In this document: positions 1 to 9,276 of the stretch, piece after piece
How positions within the stretch are numbered: position 1 is the stretch's first letter
Layout of the letters: each line of letters begins with the position of its first letter
DNA from: Clostridium vitabionis
GTDB taxonomy: Bacteria; Bacillota; Clostridia; Lachnospirales; Lachnospiraceae
Assembly: GCF_015351765.1 (NCBI RefSeq)
Contig: NZ_JADKQA010000001.1
Location: 876,394-940,393 of the forward strand
Reading direction: 5' to 3'
Length of the DNA stretch: 64,000 bases
The notes under the pieces: generated by a model
The model's database searches: none
What the model was told of the DNA's origin: nothing
Seen by the model: the letters and a program-made list of their open reading frames with translations, nothing else
Made by a program: the position numbers and the translations under genes

Positions 1-3000
1 CTCCTTGGAGTCCAGAGTGAACTTCTTGTCGCCGCCAGCCGGGTTGTAACGGAAGTTGTTCCAGTAACCGCAGGCCTCAGCAAGCTTCTCCTCGGTCTGA
101 GCCTTCGCCATGCCCTTCTTGATTCCGTGGTTGATGCACGGTGCATAAGCCAGGATCAGGGACGGCCCCGGATAAGCCTCAGCCTCGGCGATTGCCTTGA
201 CTGCCTGAGCGTAATTTGCGCCCATATCGATCTGCGCGACATAGACATAGCCATAGCTCATGGCAATGCCCGCGAGATCCTTCTTCTTGGTCTCCTTGCC
301 GCCGGCAGCAAACTGGGCAACAGCGCCGACCGGGGTGGACTTGGAGGACTGGCCGCCGGTATTGGAATATACCTCGGTATCAAATACCATGATATTGATA
401 TCCTTGCCGGAAGCAAGAACGTGGTCTACGCCGCCGAAGCCGATATCATAAGCCCAGCCGTCGCCGCCGAATGCCCACTGAGACTTCTTGGAAAGGAATT
501 CCTTATCCTGAAGGATCTCCTTGGCCAGCGGATCATCGATCTTCTCCAGAGCATCAACCAGAGCCTCGGTTGCAACGCCGTTGGTAGCGCCAACCGTGAA
601 GGTGTCCTCCCACTCCTGGACAGCAGCCTTATACTCAGCGGTTGCCTTGTCAGAAGCAGCGAGCTCGTCAACCTTCTTTCTCAGATTGTCACGAAGGGCA
701 TTCTGCGCGAGCAGCATACCGAAACCGAACTCAGCGGCATCCTCGAACAGGGAGTTGTCCCAAACCGGGCCCTTGCCGTCAAGGTTGACGGTGTACGGGG
801 TGGACGGTGAGGAGTTGCCCCAGATGGAGGAGCATCCGGTTGCATTTGCCACATACATCCTGTCGCCGAAGAGCTGCGTGATCAGCTTTGCGTACGGCGT
901 CTCGCCGCAGCCTGCGCATGCGCCGGAGAACTCGAGGAGCGGCTTCTTGAACTGGCTGCCCTTTACGGAGTCGATCTTGAACTTCTCGATGACATCCTTC
1001 TTCTCCGGATACTTCTGGCTCTGGTCGAAGGCAGCCTGCTGATACTTGCCATCATCGAGCGGAACCATGGTGAGCGCCTTCTCACCCTTCTTGCCCGGGC
1101 AAACATTCGCGCAGGATCCGCAGCCGGTGCAGTCCATAGCGGAGACAACGATCGTGAACTTATACTTATCCTGCATGCCGGTAAGCGGCAGGGTCTTCGT
1201 GCCTTCCGGCATCTGGGCAGCTTCCTCATCGGTCAGGGCGATCGGACGGATAGCCGCGTGCGGGCAAACCAGGGAGCAGAACTCGCACTGGATGCAGTTG
1301 TCCGGATTCCAGGTCGGAACATTTACCGCGATGCCGCGCTTCTCGTAAGCCGCTGTACCGGACGGTGTCGTACCGTCAACATACGGCATGAAGGTGGAAA
1401 CCGGAAGCCCGTAACCCTCCTGGGCATTGACCGCGCCCTGGACGTTATTGACGAAAGCATCGGCATCTGCTCTTCCGCCCTCGGCGTGAACAGAGTCAAG
1501 GCCCTCATCCTGACACTGGCCCCAGCTCTCCGGAACCTTTACCTCAACGACGTTCTGCGCACCGGCATCGATGGCAGCCCAGTTCTTCTTAACCACATCC
1601 TCGCCCTTGCGGCCGTAGGTCTTCTGGGCAGCGTCCTTCATCAGCTGGATAGCATCCTCTTCCGGAATGATCTTGGTCAGCTTGAAGAACGCGGACTGAA
1701 GGATGGTGTTGACACGGGTCGGGCCCATGCCGGTCATGATGCCGAGCTTAACCGCATCGATCGTGTAGAACTTGATCTTGTGGTCATAGATGAACTTCTT
1801 TACCTGGCCAGGAAGCCTCTTTTCCAGCTCCTCGCCCTCCCACGGACAGTTCAGCAGGAAGGTGCCGCCGTCAACAAGCTCCTGCACCATGTTGAACTTG
1901 GTGACATATTCCGGCTTGTGGCAGGCAACGAAGTTTGCCTTGTGGATCAGGTAGGTCGACTTGATCGGCTTCTTGCCGAAGCGCAGGTGGGACATGGTTG
2001 TACCGCCGGACTTCTTGGAGTCGTAGTCGAAATATGCCTGGGCATACATATCGGTGTTGTCGCCGATGATCTTGATGGAGTTCTTGTTCGCGCCTACGGT
2101 GCCGTCTGCGCCAAGGCCCCAGAACTTGCAGGAAACGGTTCCCTCCGGAGTTGTAACCAGAGCCGGTCCGAGATCAAGGGAGAGGTTGGTCACATCATCC
2201 TTGATACCGATCGTGAATCTCGGTTTCTTTTCGTTGTTGTAAACAGCAACGATCTGTGCCGGGGTTGTATCCTTGGAACCAAGGCCGTAACGGCCGGTGA
2301 AGATCTCGCACTTCTCGAACTTTGTGCCCTTGAGAGCAGCAACAACGTCGAGATACAGCGGCTCGCCGAGGGAACCCGGCTCCTTCGTTCTGTCAAGAAC
2401 GGAAATCTTCTTTACGGTATCCGGGATAGCGGCAGCAAATGCGGCAGCGTCGAACGGCCTGTAGAGACGAACCTTGACAAGGCCGACCTTCATTCCCTGC
2501 TTAGCCAGGTAGTCGATGGTCTCCTCGATGGTCTCGTTGACAGAACCCATCGCCACGATCACCTGCTCGGCATCCGGAGCGCCGTAGTAGTTGAACAGCT
2601 TATAGTCGGTACCGATTCTCTTGTTGACCTCGTCCATGTAGCCCTGAACGATAGCCGGAAGAGCCTCGTAGTACTTATTCGCAGCCTCGGTGTACTGGAA
2701 GAAGACATCCGGGTTCTGCGCGGAACCTCTCTGCTCCGGGTGCTCCGGATTGAGGGCTCTCTTGCGGAAGGCCTCGATGGCGTCGAAATCAGCCATCTCC
2801 TTCAGCTCCTCGTAATCCCAGGTCTGGATCTTCTGGATCTCGTGGGATGTACGGAAACCATCAAAGAAATTGATAAAAGGAACTCTGCCCTTGATTGCAG
2901 CCAGATGGGCAACCGGTGTCAGGTCCATAACTTCCTGGACGCTGGACTCGCAGAGCATCGCGCAGCCGGTCTGGCGGCATGCGTAAACGTCGGAGTGGTC

Positions 3001-3375
3001 GCCGAAGATGTTCAGTGCGTGTGTAGCTACGGCACGGGCGGATACATTGATCACGCCCGGAAGCAGCTCGCCGGCGATCTTATACAGATTCGGGATCATC
3101 AGAAGAAGTCCCTGGGATGCAGTGTAAGTCGCGGTCAGCGCACCGGCAGCCAGTGAGCCGTGAACCGCACCGGCGGCACCGGCCTCAGACTGCATCTCTG
3201 TAATCTGAACCACGTTGCCGAAGATGTTCTTACGGCCCTCGGTCGCCCACTCATCGACATGCTCAGGCATGACAGATGAAGGAGTGATCGGATACATCGC
3301 GGCAACATCTGTATACGCATAAGAAGCGTATGCAGCGGCTTCGTTGCCGTCCATTGTCTTCCATTTCCTTGCCAT
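1..3375 (-). CDS. nifJ: Pyruvate:ferredoxin (flavodoxin) oxidoreductase, C-terminus beyond window
   Basis: Oxidatively decarboxylates pyruvate with CoA to acetyl-CoA and CO2, reducing ferredoxin; this is the central fermentative enzyme of anaerobes. The reading frame is open from the ATG at 3375 to base 1 (1125 codons, no stop), so only the last few dozen residues of a roughly 1170-1190 residue single-chain enzyme are missing. The N-terminus (MARKWKTMDGNEAAAYASYA, then YPITPSS) is the pyrimidine-binding domain of the thiamine diphosphate site. Two [4Fe-4S] ferredoxin-like motifs lie near residues 690 and 745 (CIQCEFCSLVCP and CTGCGSCANVCP). The C-terminal TPP domain begins with GACAGCGETPYAKL. 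The start follows an AGGAGG box. It stands alone downstream of its own promoter. Family assignment is very secure; the symbol nifJ follows convention and implies no nitrogen-fixation role. Confidence 0.97.
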   Translation of the reverse strand, partial: MARKWKTMDGNEAAAYASYAYTDVAAMYPITPSSVMPEHVDEWATEGRKNIFGNVVQITEMQSEAGAAGAVHGSLAAGALTATYTASQGLLLMIPNLYKIAGELLPGVINVSARAVATHALNIFGDHSDVYACRQTGCAMLCESSVQEVMDLTPVAHLAAIKGRVPFINFFDGFRTSHEIQKIQTWDYEELKEMADFDAIEAFRKRALNPEHPEQRGSAQNPDVFFQYTEAANKYYEALPAIVQGYMDEVNKRIGTDYKLFNYYGAPDAEQVIVAMGSVNETIEETIDYLAKQGMKVGLVKVRLYRPFDAAAFAAAIPDTVKKISVLDRTKEPGSLGEPLYLDVVAALKGTKFEKCEIFTGRYGLGSKDTTPAQIVAVYNNEKKPRFTIGIKDDVTNLSLDLGPALVTTPEGTVSCKFWGLGADGTVGANKNSIKIIGDNTDMYAQAYFDYDSKKSGGTTMSHLRFGKKPIKSTYLIHKANFVACHKPEYVTKFNMVQELVDGGTFLLNCPWEGEELEKRLPGQVKKFIYDHKIKFYTIDAVKLGIMTGMGPTRVNTILQSAFFKLTKIIPEEDAIQLMKDAAQKTYGRKGEDVVKKNWAAIDAGAQNVVEVKVPESWGQCQDEGLDSVHAEGGRADADAFVNNVQGAVNAQEGYGLPVSTFMPYVDGTTPSGTAAYEKRGIAVNVPTWNPDNCIQCEFCSLVCPHAAIRPIALTDEEAAQMPEGTKTLPLTGMQDKYKFTIVVSAMDCTGCGSCANVCPGKKGEKALTMVPLDDGKYQQAAFDQSQKYPEKKDVIEKFKIDSVKGSQFKKPLLEFSGACAGCGETPYAKLITQLFGDRMYVANATGCSSIWGNSSPSTPYTVNLDGKGPVWDNSLFEDAAEFGFGMLLAQNALRDNLRKKVDELAASDKATAEYKAAVQEWEDTFTVGATNGVATEALVDALEKIDDPLAKEILQDKEFLSKKSQWAFGGDGWAYDIGFGGVDHVLASGKDINIMVFDTEVYSNTGGQSSKSTPVGAVAQFAAGGKETKKKDLAGIAMSYGYVYVAQIDMGANYAQAVKAIAEAEAYPGPSLILAYAPCINHGIKKGMAKAQTEEKLAEACGYWNNFRYNPAGGDKKFTLDSKE

Positions 3376-3449
3376 GAATAAATCCTCCTATCAACTGAGA
3401 AATTGATATTTTGCGGGGCACGCCACAGGACATGCCCAGCACCTATCCC

Positions 3450-3478
3450 ATATTATAATAAATTGATCGATATTGCAA
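3450..3478 (-). promoter_or_regulatory. Sigma-A type promoter of PFOR
   Basis: On the minus strand TTGCAA (3473-3478) is followed after 17 bases by TAATAT (3450-3455), overlapping an alternative TATAAT at 3452-3457. It lies about 75 bases upstream of the PFOR start codon. The rest of the 3376-3572 gap shows no gene. Confidence 0.6.
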
Positions 3479-3572
3479 ATATATCACCCCGGATATGAGG
3501 TATTTTTTTCGGTGCAATGGGGGAATTCGTGCACTTCATTTCCTTCTCCCGAACCGCCGCATTGTCCGGTGG

Positions 3573-4763
3573 TCAATCTCCCTGATCCGCCTCCCCGCCG
3601 GCAAATCGCGCGCTGAGGACCTCCCTCACCTTATCCTCATCCGCCGAGAAGCTTCCCTGGATCATCTGCGGGCTTCCGCCGCCGCGGCCATGAAGCTCCC
3701 TGTTGAGCTCCCCCGCGGCGTTGCGAAGATTCCGGGAGAGGCTGCCGATACAGTAGCCGAGGGAGGCATTTTTCCCCTCACCGTTCTTCCGGAGGATACA
3801 GACAACCTCCGCCTTTTTCTCCTGCATCAGATAATCGCAGAACTTCCGGATCTCCACTGCGGAAAATCCGCTCTCGGTATCCACCAGCACCTTCTGCCCG
3901 CCGGGGATCGCCATGGCCTTCAGGCGGAAAAGCTCGCGGGTTAACTCCCCGATCGCGAGATCCTTCTCCTTACCCTCCTCCCAGAGCCTGCGGACAGCCT
4001 CCGCGCTCTCCCCCGGCTTTGCCGAGAGCAGGGTGCAGATCTCCCTCGTGGAATCCAGCTTTTCGTCAAAGGCGCGGACCGCCTTTCGCCCGCAGAGCAT
4101 CATGATGCGGACGCCGCCCTTGTAGTGGATCATGGACATGAATTTCACAAGGCCGATCTCACCAGTCCGCTCCACATGGGTCCCGCAGCAGGCGCAGACA
4201 TCCGCCCCGGGAATCTCGACCAGGCGCACCGTCCCGGTAAGCTCCTTCTTGCTCCGGTAGTCGATCGAACGAAGCTCCTCCGGCGAGGGATACCAGATAT
4301 GCAGGGGGACATTTTTCCAGATGATCTCATTGGCCTGATGCTCGATCTCTAGAAGCTGCTCCCAGGTGAGGACGCCGTCCAGGTCGAGCTGGATCTCCTC
4401 CCCCATGTGATAACCGACGTTATTGTACCCGTAGGCCCGGTGGATGAGGCCGGAGACGATGTGCTCGCCGCTGTGCTCCTGCGTGAGCGAGAACCGCTTT
4501 TCCCAGTCAATGGCGCCATGGACAAGACTTCCTGCCGTGAGGGGTTCCGCCGTCCTGTGGAAAATGCGCCCGTCCCTCTCCTGCACGTCGAGAACCGTCT
4601 TCCCGTCCAGGATCCCGCCGTCCGCCGGCTGCCCGCCGCCCTCGGGGTAGAAGGCTGTGCGGTCAAGCACCGTCTCATAGAATTTCCCCCGCTTCTCAGA
4701 AGAGAGCACCCTCGCGTCAAATTCCTTCACATAGGGGTAATCATAGTAAAGCTGTTTTTCCAT
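3573..4763 (-). CDS. AlaX-type alanyl-tRNA editing protein with DHHA1 domain
   Basis: Free-standing homologue of the AlaRS editing domain; the family hydrolyses Ser- or Gly-mischarged tRNA-Ala in the cytosol. Of 396 residues, the N-terminal part matches the AlaRS second additional domain, including YPEGGGQPADGG. Zinc-site motifs are HSGEH (His97 and His101; usually HTxxH) and CCGTH (Cys192 and His196). The C-terminal third resembles DHHA1, so this is the long AlaX-L type. I chose the ATG at 4763, preceded by AAGGAAAGG, over a GTG at 4790. It is the last gene of the cobalamin operon, starting 24 bases past the cbiC stop, with no metabolic link to cobalamin. Substrate specificity cannot be read from sequence. 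Confidence 0.88.
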   Translation of the reverse strand: MEKQLYYDYPYVKEFDARVLSSEKRGKFYETVLDRTAFYPEGGGQPADGGILDGKTVLDVQERDGRIFHRTAEPLTAGSLVHGAIDWEKRFSLTQEHSGEHIVSGLIHRAYGYNNVGYHMGEEIQLDLDGVLTWEQLLEIEHQANEIIWKNVPLHIWYPSPEELRSIDYRSKKELTGTVRLVEIPGADVCACCGTHVERTGEIGLVKFMSMIHYKGGVRIMMLCGRKAVRAFDEKLDSTREICTLLSAKPGESAEAVRRLWEEGKEKDLAIGELTRELFRLKAMAIPGGQKVLVDTESGFSAVEIRKFCDYLMQEKKAEVVCILRKNGEGKNASLGYCIGSLSRNLRNAAGELNRELHGRGGGSPQMIQGSFSADEDKVREVLSARFAGGEADQGD

Positions 4764-4786
4764 GATGTCCTTTCCTTCAAGGGGCG

Positions 4787-5443
4787 TCACCGTCCCCCCG
4801 CCATGTAGAGCAGGGCGTTCATGACCGCCGCGGCGACCGTGCTCCCGCCCTTCCGCCCCCTCGCGGTGATCGAGGGGATTTCCGCCCGTTCCAGGAGCAT
4901 CTCCTTCGCGGGAACGACATTCACAAAGCCGACAGGGACGCCGACGACAAGCAGCGGGTGAAGCCTGCCCGCATCAGCAAGCTCGCAGAGGCGGATCAGC
5001 GCCGTCGGGGCGTTGCCGATAGCGAAAATTGCCCGCCGCCCGGTCATTTTTTCCAGCTCCGCCGCCCGCTCCATCGAGGCTGCCGCCCTGGTCGTGCCCG
5101 CCTCCTCCGCCATGCGGGCGGTCTCCGGCTCCGCCATGAAGCAGCGGACCTCATCACCGAGCTTTCCCGCCGCGCGGGCGCTGATGCCCGCCCGCGCCAT
5201 ATTCGTATCCGTAATGATGAGGCAGCCGTCTTTGAGCGCCCAAAGGCCCTGCGCCACCGCTCCCGGGGAAAAGACCAGGCTGTCGGCAAAAGTAAAGTCC
5301 GCGGTCGCGTGGATCACCCGCTTGACAATCGGATCCTCCTCCGGCGGAAATGTCCGCCCGCCAAGCTCCCGGGTGATGATCTCGAAGCTCCTCGCCTCGA
5401 TCTCCCCGGGCTTAACAGCCTCAAAAGCATACGGCTTGTTCAT
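4787..5443 (-). CDS. cbiC: Precorrin-8X / cobalt-precorrin-8 methylmutase CbiC
   Basis: Moves the methyl group from C-11 to C-12 of the corrin ring, giving (cobalt-)cobyrinic acid. The protein is 218 residues, normal for CbiC/CobH. It has the expected N-terminus (IEARSFEIITREL), the HATADFTFADSL segment with the catalytic histidine, the DTNMARAGI region, and the C-terminal VGVPVGFVNVVPAKE and TARGRKGGSTVAAA motifs. The start codon overlaps the cobQ stop by four bases (ATGA) and follows a GGGAGG box, showing translational coupling. Because the neighbours are cbi-type (anaerobic pathway), the cobalt-containing substrate is inferred. Confidence 0.95.
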   Translation of the reverse strand: MNKPYAFEAVKPGEIEARSFEIITRELGGRTFPPEEDPIVKRVIHATADFTFADSLVFSPGAVAQGLWALKDGCLIITDTNMARAGISARAAGKLGDEVRCFMAEPETARMAEEAGTTRAAASMERAAELEKMTGRRAIFAIGNAPTALIRLCELADAGRLHPLLVVGVPVGFVNVVPAKEMLLERAEIPSITARGRKGGSTVAAAVMNALLYMAGGR

Positions 5444-6972
5444 TTTCTGCCTCCCGGCCGTTCAAGGCCCATCATCCGGTAAACCGCATCCATGTTGAGA
5501 TTTGCCCGCACCGTGTCGGCGAGCAGGTCATACTGCCGCTCCCGGTAGGCGCGATAGTCTTCCTCCTCCGGGAGCAGTTGTCCCGGCGTCCCGATCATTC
5601 CCCGAAGCGCCGCGGCGATCCCCGGCGCGTCGAAGACCCCGTGGAGGTAGGTGCCGGCGCAGTTTCCCCGGACACAGCCGTCCGGAACCTCCCGCCCGCC
5701 TTCCTCGAGGAGAACCAGCGGGGAATCTTCCCTCCCGCACCTCTCCGTCATCCCCATGTGAACCTGGTATCCCTCTGCCGGAAGGCCGGAGAGCGGGGCA
5801 AAGGTCCCGTGAAGCGCGGCAAATCTTCCACGGCTCTCTTTCCGGCACTTTTCAGCCGTGAAGCGCGTCCTGACCGGGAGAAGGCCAAGGCCGCCGAGCA
5901 TCCTCCCGGGCTCCCCGCCCTCAGTGCCGCCGCGGTCGTCGAGGATTTCCCCCATCATCTGGTAGCCTCCGCAGATGCCGATCACCGGCCGTCCGGAGGA
6001 CGCAAAGCGGAGAACCTCCGCCGCAAGCCCTGTTTCGCGAAGCCACAGGAGATCCCCGACCGTATTTTTGGTTCCCGGCAGGATCAGGAGATCCGGGGTT
6101 TTCCACTCATCCGGATCCGCGAGCTCCTCCGCCCGCGAGACATAGCGCACGGGGATGCCGGAAACCTCCAGCGCGTGAAAATCCGTAAAATTGGAGATGT
6201 GCGGGAAGCGGATGACCGCGGCGCCGCCCCCGTTTCCGCCCCGCTTCCCGAGCCGGCGGCTCAGGCTGTCCTCATCGTCAATATCGGCAGAGGTCCAGGG
6301 GATCGTCCCCACAACCGGGATGCCGCACTTTTCCTCGATCATCCGGATGCCGGAATCGAGAAGGCGGGAATCCCCGCGGAACTTATTGATGATAAGCCCC
6401 CGGATCCTGGCCTTCTCCCTCTCCTCAAGGAGCATCACCGTGCCGTAGAGCTGGGCGAAGACGCCGCCCCGGTCGATATCGCCGGCGAGGAGGACGGGGG
6501 AATCCGTCATCTCCGCGAGACCCATATTCACAATGTCATTTTTCCGGAGATTGATCTCCGCGGGGCTCCCTGCCCCCTCGATCACGATCACGTCATATTC
6601 CCGGGACAGGCGGTTCCATGCTGCGAGAATGTCGGGAACCAGCTTCCTCTTGTACGCAAAGTAGTCCCTGGCGGACATATCGCCGCGCGGGATTCCATTG
6701 ACGATCACCTGCGATCCGGTCTCACTGGCCGGCTTCAGCAGGATCGGGTTCATGTCGGAGCTGCATGGAATGCCCGCCGCCTCCGCCTGCACCGCCTGGG
6801 CGCGCCCGATCTCCCTGCCATCCGCCGTGATGTAGGAATTGAGCGCCATGTTCTGGGACTTGAAGGGGGCAGTCCTCAGGCCGTCCTGACGGAAAATGCG
6901 GCAGAGCCCGGTCACGAGGAAGCTTTTCCCCGCATTCGACATTGTCCCCTGTATCATGATCGATCTGGCCAT
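5440..6972 (-). CDS. cobQ: Cobyric acid synthase
   Basis: ATP- and glutamine-dependent amidation of the b, d, e and g carboxylates of adenosylcobyrinic acid a,c-diamide to give adenosylcobyric acid (also named CbiP). The protein is 510 residues. The N-terminal synthetase domain begins MIQGTMSNAGKSF with the P-loop-like GTMSNAGKS at residues 9-17. The C-terminal class I glutamine amidotransferase has the nucleophile Cys334 in GICGGYQMMG and a later GTYLHGVF with the catalytic histidine. AAGGAAGG precedes the ATG. The gene starts 80 bases past the cobD stop and overlaps cbiC. Confidence 0.96.
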   Translation of the reverse strand: MARSIMIQGTMSNAGKSFLVTGLCRIFRQDGLRTAPFKSQNMALNSYITADGREIGRAQAVQAEAAGIPCSSDMNPILLKPASETGSQVIVNGIPRGDMSARDYFAYKRKLVPDILAAWNRLSREYDVIVIEGAGSPAEINLRKNDIVNMGLAEMTDSPVLLAGDIDRGGVFAQLYGTVMLLEEREKARIRGLIINKFRGDSRLLDSGIRMIEEKCGIPVVGTIPWTSADIDDEDSLSRRLGKRGGNGGGAAVIRFPHISNFTDFHALEVSGIPVRYVSRAEELADPDEWKTPDLLILPGTKNTVGDLLWLRETGLAAEVLRFASSGRPVIGICGGYQMMGEILDDRGGTEGGEPGRMLGGLGLLPVRTRFTAEKCRKESRGRFAALHGTFAPLSGLPAEGYQVHMGMTERCGREDSPLVLLEEGGREVPDGCVRGNCAGTYLHGVFDAPGIAAALRGMIGTPGQLLPEEEDYRAYRERQYDLLADTVRANLNMDAVYRMMGLERPGGRK

Positions 6973-7052
6973 AACCTTCCTTTCCCGGGGCGCCCGGCTT
7001 CCATCATCCGCCGCCCGCGTCCGGCCGCTGATTTTCTTCCTTCCCCGCGCCC

Positions 7053-8201
7053 TCAGCTCTCCACGGCCTCACGGAAAGCCGCAAGAAGCCGGAGGTTTTC
7101 CTCCCCGGTCTTCACCGCAATCCGGTAGTAGCGCTCCCCAAGGCCGGAAAAATTCGCGCAGGACCGGATGAGGATCCCGCGCCCAAGAAGCAGCTCCCGA
7201 TAATCCCGCGGATCCCCGGCCGCCTTGCGGAAAAGCAGGAAATTCGCATCCGACGGGAATACCGTGAAACCGCAGGCGGTGAGGCCGGCCCGGAGGACTT
7301 CCCGTTCCCCCGCACAGGCGTCCGCAATCCGGTCGGATAATCCTTCCAGGGCAAATGCCGCCGCCATTGCCCTCTCCGCCGGGATGGAAAGGCTCCATGG
7401 CTGCCGGCAGCTCCGGATGCTTTCCCGGATCCCGGGATCCGCCGCCACGGCAAAGCCCGCGCGAAGCCCCGGCACAGCACAGGCCTTGGTCACCGCGTTC
7501 ACCGCAATGAGCCCGGGAAATTCACCGGCGGCGCCGAGGAAACCCGCCCGACGTTCTCTCTCCACAAACCAGAGGAAGCACTCATCCGCGAGGAGGAGCC
7601 AGTTTCTCTCCCGGGCGAGGGCTGCCGCCTCCCGGATCTCCTCCCGGGTCATCGCGAGGCCGGTGGGGTTCGACGGATGGCAGAAGACAAGAACGGTCCT
7701 CCCTCCGGGAATCCGCTGCCCTCTCAGCCGGTTCAGGAATGCCCGGTGGGAGAAGCCCGAAGGCCCGGTTTCCGCCGCGGCCTTTCCTGATCCTCCCGGG
7801 GCTTCCCCCGATCCGTTTTCCGAAGTGCCCGGCTCCGCCATAGAGATTTCCAAAACCTCGGCTCCGGCCGCCCTGGCCGCCTTCCCGTACTCAGAGAAGG
7901 TGGGGGCGGGAAGAATCACGCGCTCCGGCCTGACCGCCCGGAAAATGTCATAGATCAGCTCCGCCGCCCCGCTGCCGAAAAGGAAGCACTCCGGCGGCAC
8001 AGGAATCCCCGCCCGCGCAAAAAATGCGGAAGCCGCCTTCCGGAGGCTCCTCCCCTCCTCGTCGGGATAGCGGCCAAGATCATCGATCGCCGTAAGATAC
8101 GCGCTCCTGACCTCATCCGGGATCCCGAGAGGGCTCAGGTTGACGGAAAAATCCATCTGCACCGGGTTCGTATAGATATCCCCGCCATGCTCATAAGCCA
8201 T
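7053..8201 (-). CDS. cobD: L-threonine-O-3-phosphate decarboxylase, CobD-type PLP enzyme
   Basis: Class I/II aminotransferase-fold PLP enzyme resembling histidinol-phosphate aminotransferase. CobD members make (R)-1-amino-2-propanol phosphate, the linker for the nucleotide loop. The protein has 382 residues. It begins EHGGD and has DFSVNLSPLG, the GSGAAELIY cofactor loop, FCHPSNPTG, and the PLP lysine in VTKACAVPGLRAGF. I chose the ATG at 8201 because GGAGG lies 7 bases upstream; two in-frame GTG codons precede it. The position between cbiB and cobQ supports CobD over a histidine-pathway enzyme. A short Gly/Ser/Glu/Ala-rich insert lies near residues 125-150. Confidence 0.87.
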   Translation of the reverse strand: MAYEHGGDIYTNPVQMDFSVNLSPLGIPDEVRSAYLTAIDDLGRYPDEEGRSLRKAASAFFARAGIPVPPECFLFGSGAAELIYDIFRAVRPERVILPAPTFSEYGKAARAAGAEVLEISMAEPGTSENGSGEAPGGSGKAAAETGPSGFSHRAFLNRLRGQRIPGGRTVLVFCHPSNPTGLAMTREEIREAAALARERNWLLLADECFLWFVERERRAGFLGAAGEFPGLIAVNAVTKACAVPGLRAGFAVAADPGIRESIRSCRQPWSLSIPAERAMAAAFALEGLSDRIADACAGEREVLRAGLTACGFTVFPSDANFLLFRKAAGDPRDYRELLLGRGILIRSCANFSGLGERYYRIAVKTGEENLRLLAAFREAVES

Positions 8202-8271
8202 CACCACGCCTCCTCAGATGAACCAGGCTTCTTCTCCCCTCCCGGGAAGAAACCGATATTTTCATGTTTTC

Positions 8272-9276
8272 TCAGGAAAGATGAAAAAGGATCACTGCCC
8301 GGATGACAACCGCAGAGAAAAATCCGAGCACCGACGCCGTAAGCATCAGCCGGTCTGCCCGGCGGATATCGGTATTCTCCGGTTCCCGGAGCGGGTCGCC
8401 CAGGACAGGCTTGTGCACGATTTTCCCGGAATAGCGGCTGTCCCCGCCGAGGGCAAGGCCGAGCGCCCCGGCGCACGCCGCCTCCGTCTGTGCGGAATTG
8501 GGGCTCAGGTGCTTCCTCCGGTCACGGCGCCAGACCTTCCACGCATTCCCCGCGTCAAGCCGGCACAGCCCCGCGGAGGCGATCAGGAGAAGGCCGGCAA
8601 TTCGGGACGGGAGAAAATTCACCACATCGTCCGTTCGCGCCGCCGCCTTTCCGAACCAGAGATACCGCTCATTCCGGTAGCCGACCATGGAATCCATCGT
8701 GTTGACCGCCTTGTACATCCACCCGGCGACGGGTCCGCCGAGGGCGAGAAAAAAGAGCGGGGCGATGACGCCGTCCGACGTGCCCTCGGCGACGGTCTCC
8801 ACGCAGGCGCGGATGACCCCCTGCTCATCGAGGCTTTCGGTATCCCGCCCGACAATCATGGAAACCGCGTGCCGCGCGCCCGGCAGATCCCCGGCCTCGA
8901 GCGCATCGTACACCTTCATGCTCTCATCCCGGAGCGACCTGGCGGCGAGAAGGCAGGTGATGAGAAAGGTTTCCGAAAAGAACCGCCATACGATGCCTGC
9001 CGCGGTGCCGATAGCCGCACCGAGGAGGGCGGCGGGAACCCGGAGAAAAGCCTCCGCCAGGGCGCCCGTCACGCCGACGGTCAGAAGATCGAGCAGGATC
9101 CCCGCCGCCAGCTCCCCCCGCGGTGTCGCGGGAAAATGCCTCCGCAGCAGCCCCTCCAGCCAGGAGATCAGGGCGCCGATTGCCCGGACCGGGTGGTAAA
9201 AGCCGTGCGGGTCACCGATGAGAAGGTCGAGCAGGCCGCCAAGAAGGAAGGCGGCGGCATGAAGGGCAGGGGTCAT
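8272..9276 (-). CDS. cbiB: Adenosylcobinamide-phosphate synthase CbiB, membrane protein
   Basis: Joins adenosylcobyric acid with aminopropanol (phosphate) to give adenosylcobinamide (phosphate), acting in the cytoplasmic membrane. The protein has 334 residues with several hydrophobic segments. Family signatures are LLDLLIGDPHGFYHPVRAIG near the N-terminus, the SMIVGRDTESLD motif and the ACVETVAEGTSDGVIAPLFF segment. The ATG at 9276 overlaps the stop of the upstream nfo-cobU fusion gene (ATGA), so earlier in-frame codons are unlikely. It precedes cobD in the same operon. Confidence 0.94.
   Translation of the reverse strand: MTPALHAAAFLLGGLLDLLIGDPHGFYHPVRAIGALISWLEGLLRRHFPATPRGELAAGILLDLLTVGVTGALAEAFLRVPAALLGAAIGTAAGIVWRFFSETFLITCLLAARSLRDESMKVYDALEAGDLPGARHAVSMIVGRDTESLDEQGVIRACVETVAEGTSDGVIAPLFFLALGGPVAGWMYKAVNTMDSMVGYRNERYLWFGKAAARTDDVVNFLPSRIAGLLLIASAGLCRLDAGNAWKVWRRDRRKHLSPNSAQTEAACAGALGLALGGDSRYSGKIVHKPVLGDPLREPENTDIRRADRLMLTASVLGFFSAVVIRAVILFHLS

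Noticed and set aside
1258-3156. Long plus-strand open frame opposite PFOR
   Set aside because: It is antisense to strongly conserved PFOR codons and is explained by GC-rich codon usage.
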